DNA from: Flavobacteriaceae bacterium
GTDB lineage: Bacteria; Bacteroidota; Bacteroidia; Flavobacteriales; Flavobacteriaceae
Assembly: GCA_003511845.1 (NCBI GenBank)
Contig: DOIV01000027.1
Span: forward strand, 1,025 to 16,890
DNA: 15,866 bases
Direction: 5' to 3'
Position numbers and translations under genes: made by a program. How positions within the stretch are numbered: position 1 is the first letter of the stretch; every line of letters begins with the position of its first letter. Below, one piece after another: positions 14,454-15,866 of this stretch. The notes below the pieces were generated by a model that saw only the letters and a list, made by a program, of their open reading frames with translations, was not told where the DNA came from and searched no databases.

Positions 14454-15776
14454 ATGATAAAGATGCAAAAAAAATCAATTATGGATACAAAAAAATATAG
14501 CAAGACCTTAGAAAAAATAGTTGCATTTTTAGTTTTATTTATAGCAGTAATACCTTTGCATGCACAAAACAACCAAGATAATGACTATTTAGAATACAGT
14601 GGAGTAGTAGTTGATGCTAGTTCAGAGAGACCTTTAGTCTTTGCAACACTTTCTGTTAATGAAACAAATATCAGTACAATCACCAATTCTGATGGTGAAT
14701 TTTCATTGAAAATTCTTAAAGATATGCCAGATGCTGTGATTACTATTTCCTATTTAGGGTACATGCAAAAAGAAATTCCTGTTCTTGAGTTTACATCAGA
14801 AAATAACAGCATCAAATTAAAAAACGCAACAGTTGCTTTAAATGAAGTGAATTTAACCTTACCAAAAGATGCAAAAACATTAGTTAAAACTGCTTTAAAG
14901 AAGAGAGCTGAAAATTATGTAAATCAAGAAGTGTTAATGACTGCATTTTATAGAGAAACTATAAAAAAACGTAAAAAAAATGCATCTTTAGCTGAAGCAA
15001 TTGTTAAAATTCACAAACAACCTTATGCCTCATCAAAAAAAGATAATATAGAACTGTTTAAAGCTAGAAAAAGTACTGATTATAAAAGGTTAGATACAGT
15101 GGCTTTAAAATTACAAGGCGGACCTTATAATCCACTTTACATTGATTTAATGAAGTATCCTAATTATATTTTTACGAAAGATATGATTGACTTTTATAGT
15201 TTTAGTTTTGCTCCTTCAACCACAATAAATGGCAAGATTATATTTGTAGTTAAATTCAAGCAATTAAATCAGATTGAAGAACCATTATATTACGGTAAAT
15301 TATTTATTGATGCAGAAACCTCTGCATTGAGAAGTGCTATTTATAATTTGAATGTAGAAAATAGGATATTAAGTAGTCAGTTATTTGTGCGTAAAAAACC
15401 AAAAGACATTCTTGTATATCCAATAAATGCTGCTTATAGAGTTGATTATAGAGAAAAAGATGGAAAATGGTATTATGGTTATGGTAATGTTCATCTGACT
15501 TTTAAAATAAAACGAAAACGTAAATGGTTCAACTCTACATATTCATTAACAAGTGAAATGGCTGTTACCAATTGGGAGATTAATACGAGTAATGAAAAGT
15601 TAAAAAACAAAGATAAATTTAAAAAATCTACAATTATTAGTGATGAAATAACAGGTTTTAGTGATCCAGAATTTTGGGGAGCATATAATGTTATTGAACC
15701 TGAGAAATCTATAGAATCTGCTATCAATAAAATTAAACGACAATTAAAGAAAGCTGAAAAGAATGAAGATAGTTAG
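14454..15776 (+). CDS. Carboxypeptidase-like regulatory domain-containing envelope protein
   Basis: A 440-aa exported protein of Bacteroidota type. A basic N-terminus and hydrophobic segment (about 22-37, IVAFLVLFIAVIPLHA) act as signal peptide with cleavage after HAQ. Residues 47-125 are a CarboxypepD_reg-like beta-sandwich (YSGVVVDASSERPLVFATLSVNETNISTITNSDGEFSLKI...ITISYLGY), the domain that precedes plugs in SusC/TonB receptors. No beta-barrel plug or Cna-type partner follows; instead about 135-420 is a beta-rich region (LTAFYRETIKKRKK-like segment, repeated YxVDYREKDGKWYYGY) of unknown role seen in stand-alone flavobacterial proteins. A basic, Lys-rich tail ends the protein. Alternative starts at 14463 and 14481 are possible. 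It is 57 bp after the leuA-like gene, where leuB might be expected, and is probably unrelated to leucine synthesis. Confidence 0.82.
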   Translation: MIKMQKKSIMDTKKYSKTLEKIVAFLVLFIAVIPLHAQNNQDNDYLEYSGVVVDASSERPLVFATLSVNETNISTITNSDGEFSLKILKDMPDAVITISYLGYMQKEIPVLEFTSENNSIKLKNATVALNEVNLTLPKDAKTLVKTALKKRAENYVNQEVLMTAFYRETIKKRKKNASLAEAIVKIHKQPYASSKKDNIELFKARKSTDYKRLDTVALKLQGGPYNPLYIDLMKYPNYIFTKDMIDFYSFSFAPSTTINGKIIFVVKFKQLNQIEEPLYYGKLFIDAETSALRSAIYNLNVENRILSSQLFVRKKPKDILVYPINAAYRVDYREKDGKWYYGYGNVHLTFKIKRKRKWFNSTYSLTSEMAVTNWEINTSNEKLKNKDKFKKSTIISDEITGFSDPEFWGAYNVIEPEKSIESAINKIKRQLKKAEKNEDS

Positions 15777-15787
15777 TATTTAACGAA

Positions 15788-15866
15788 ATGGATATTATTA
15801 TAGGTCAATATAAAGACCACGTAGGGAACATGGGACTGTCATACTCAGACTCCGATAATAGCGGCA
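15788..15866 (+). CDS. Unidentified reading frame, 5' part only (runs off right edge)
   Basis: An ATG at 15788 opens a frame with no stop to the window edge, encoding 26 residues beginning MDIIIGQYKDHVGNMGL. It is not recognised; it does not resemble the start of LeuB. It begins 12 bases after the preceding stop. The last 52 bases are about 52 percent G+C, clearly above the neighbouring DNA, so this may be a different kind of sequence (foreign or repeated) rather than a typical gene of the genome. The opposite strand is also partly open. Confidence 0.35.
   Translation, partial: MDIIIGQYKDHVGNMGLSYSDSDNSG

Overview
The window comes from a low-GC member of the Bacteroidota, most likely a Flavobacteriaceae-type marine or environmental bacterium. 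The evidence is AT-rich coding sequence, start regions without Shine-Dalgarno sequences, promoters of the Bacteroidota TAnnTTTG type, a secreted protein with a type IX secretion (T9SS) C-terminal tail, a CarboxypepD_reg-like cell-envelope protein, a fused HisB, and short palindromic intergenic repeats of the kind common in flavobacterial genomes. This assignment is inferred from sequence features; no database search was run.

Layout. Positions 1-2464 hold the end of a histidine operon (hisC 3' part, hisB, hisH) whose gaps are filled with palindromic repeats. The operon stops after hisH, so hisA, hisF and hisIE are not here. Positions 2482-4044 (minus strand) carry a family 2 glycosyltransferase and a small PD-(D/E)XK/HsdR-N-type protein, divergent from holA (4110-5114). 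A minus-strand T9SS-exported polysaccharide-lyase-like protein follows (5137-6189). A long AT-rich intergenic region ends in three 29-bp-period copies of an 18-bp palindrome, directly abutting a clean TAnnTTTG box. These precede a compact operon of a SatD-family wHTH protein, a DUF3307-like membrane protein and a hot-dog thioesterase (6672-8463). A minus-strand M19 dipeptidase lipoprotein (8491-9852) is divergent from a frameshifted lipoprotein gene (9922-10598). The leucine-synthesis genes leuC and leuD follow, then a leuA-like gene broken by a nonsense codon (10827-14396), a carboxypeptidase-regulatory-domain protein (14454-15776), and the start of an unidentified reading frame at the right edge.

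Most genes are housekeeping (His and Leu synthesis, clamp-loader delta subunit) or envelope functions. The least explained piece is the SatD/DUF3307/thioesterase operon with its triple palindrome. The SatD N-terminal half also shows motifs reminiscent of class III nucleotide cyclases, suggesting a nucleotide-responsive autoregulator of a membrane protein of unknown role. Two genes carry single-base lesions (a -1 frameshift near 10249 and an in-frame TAA at 12990) that are either real pseudogenisation or sequence errors.
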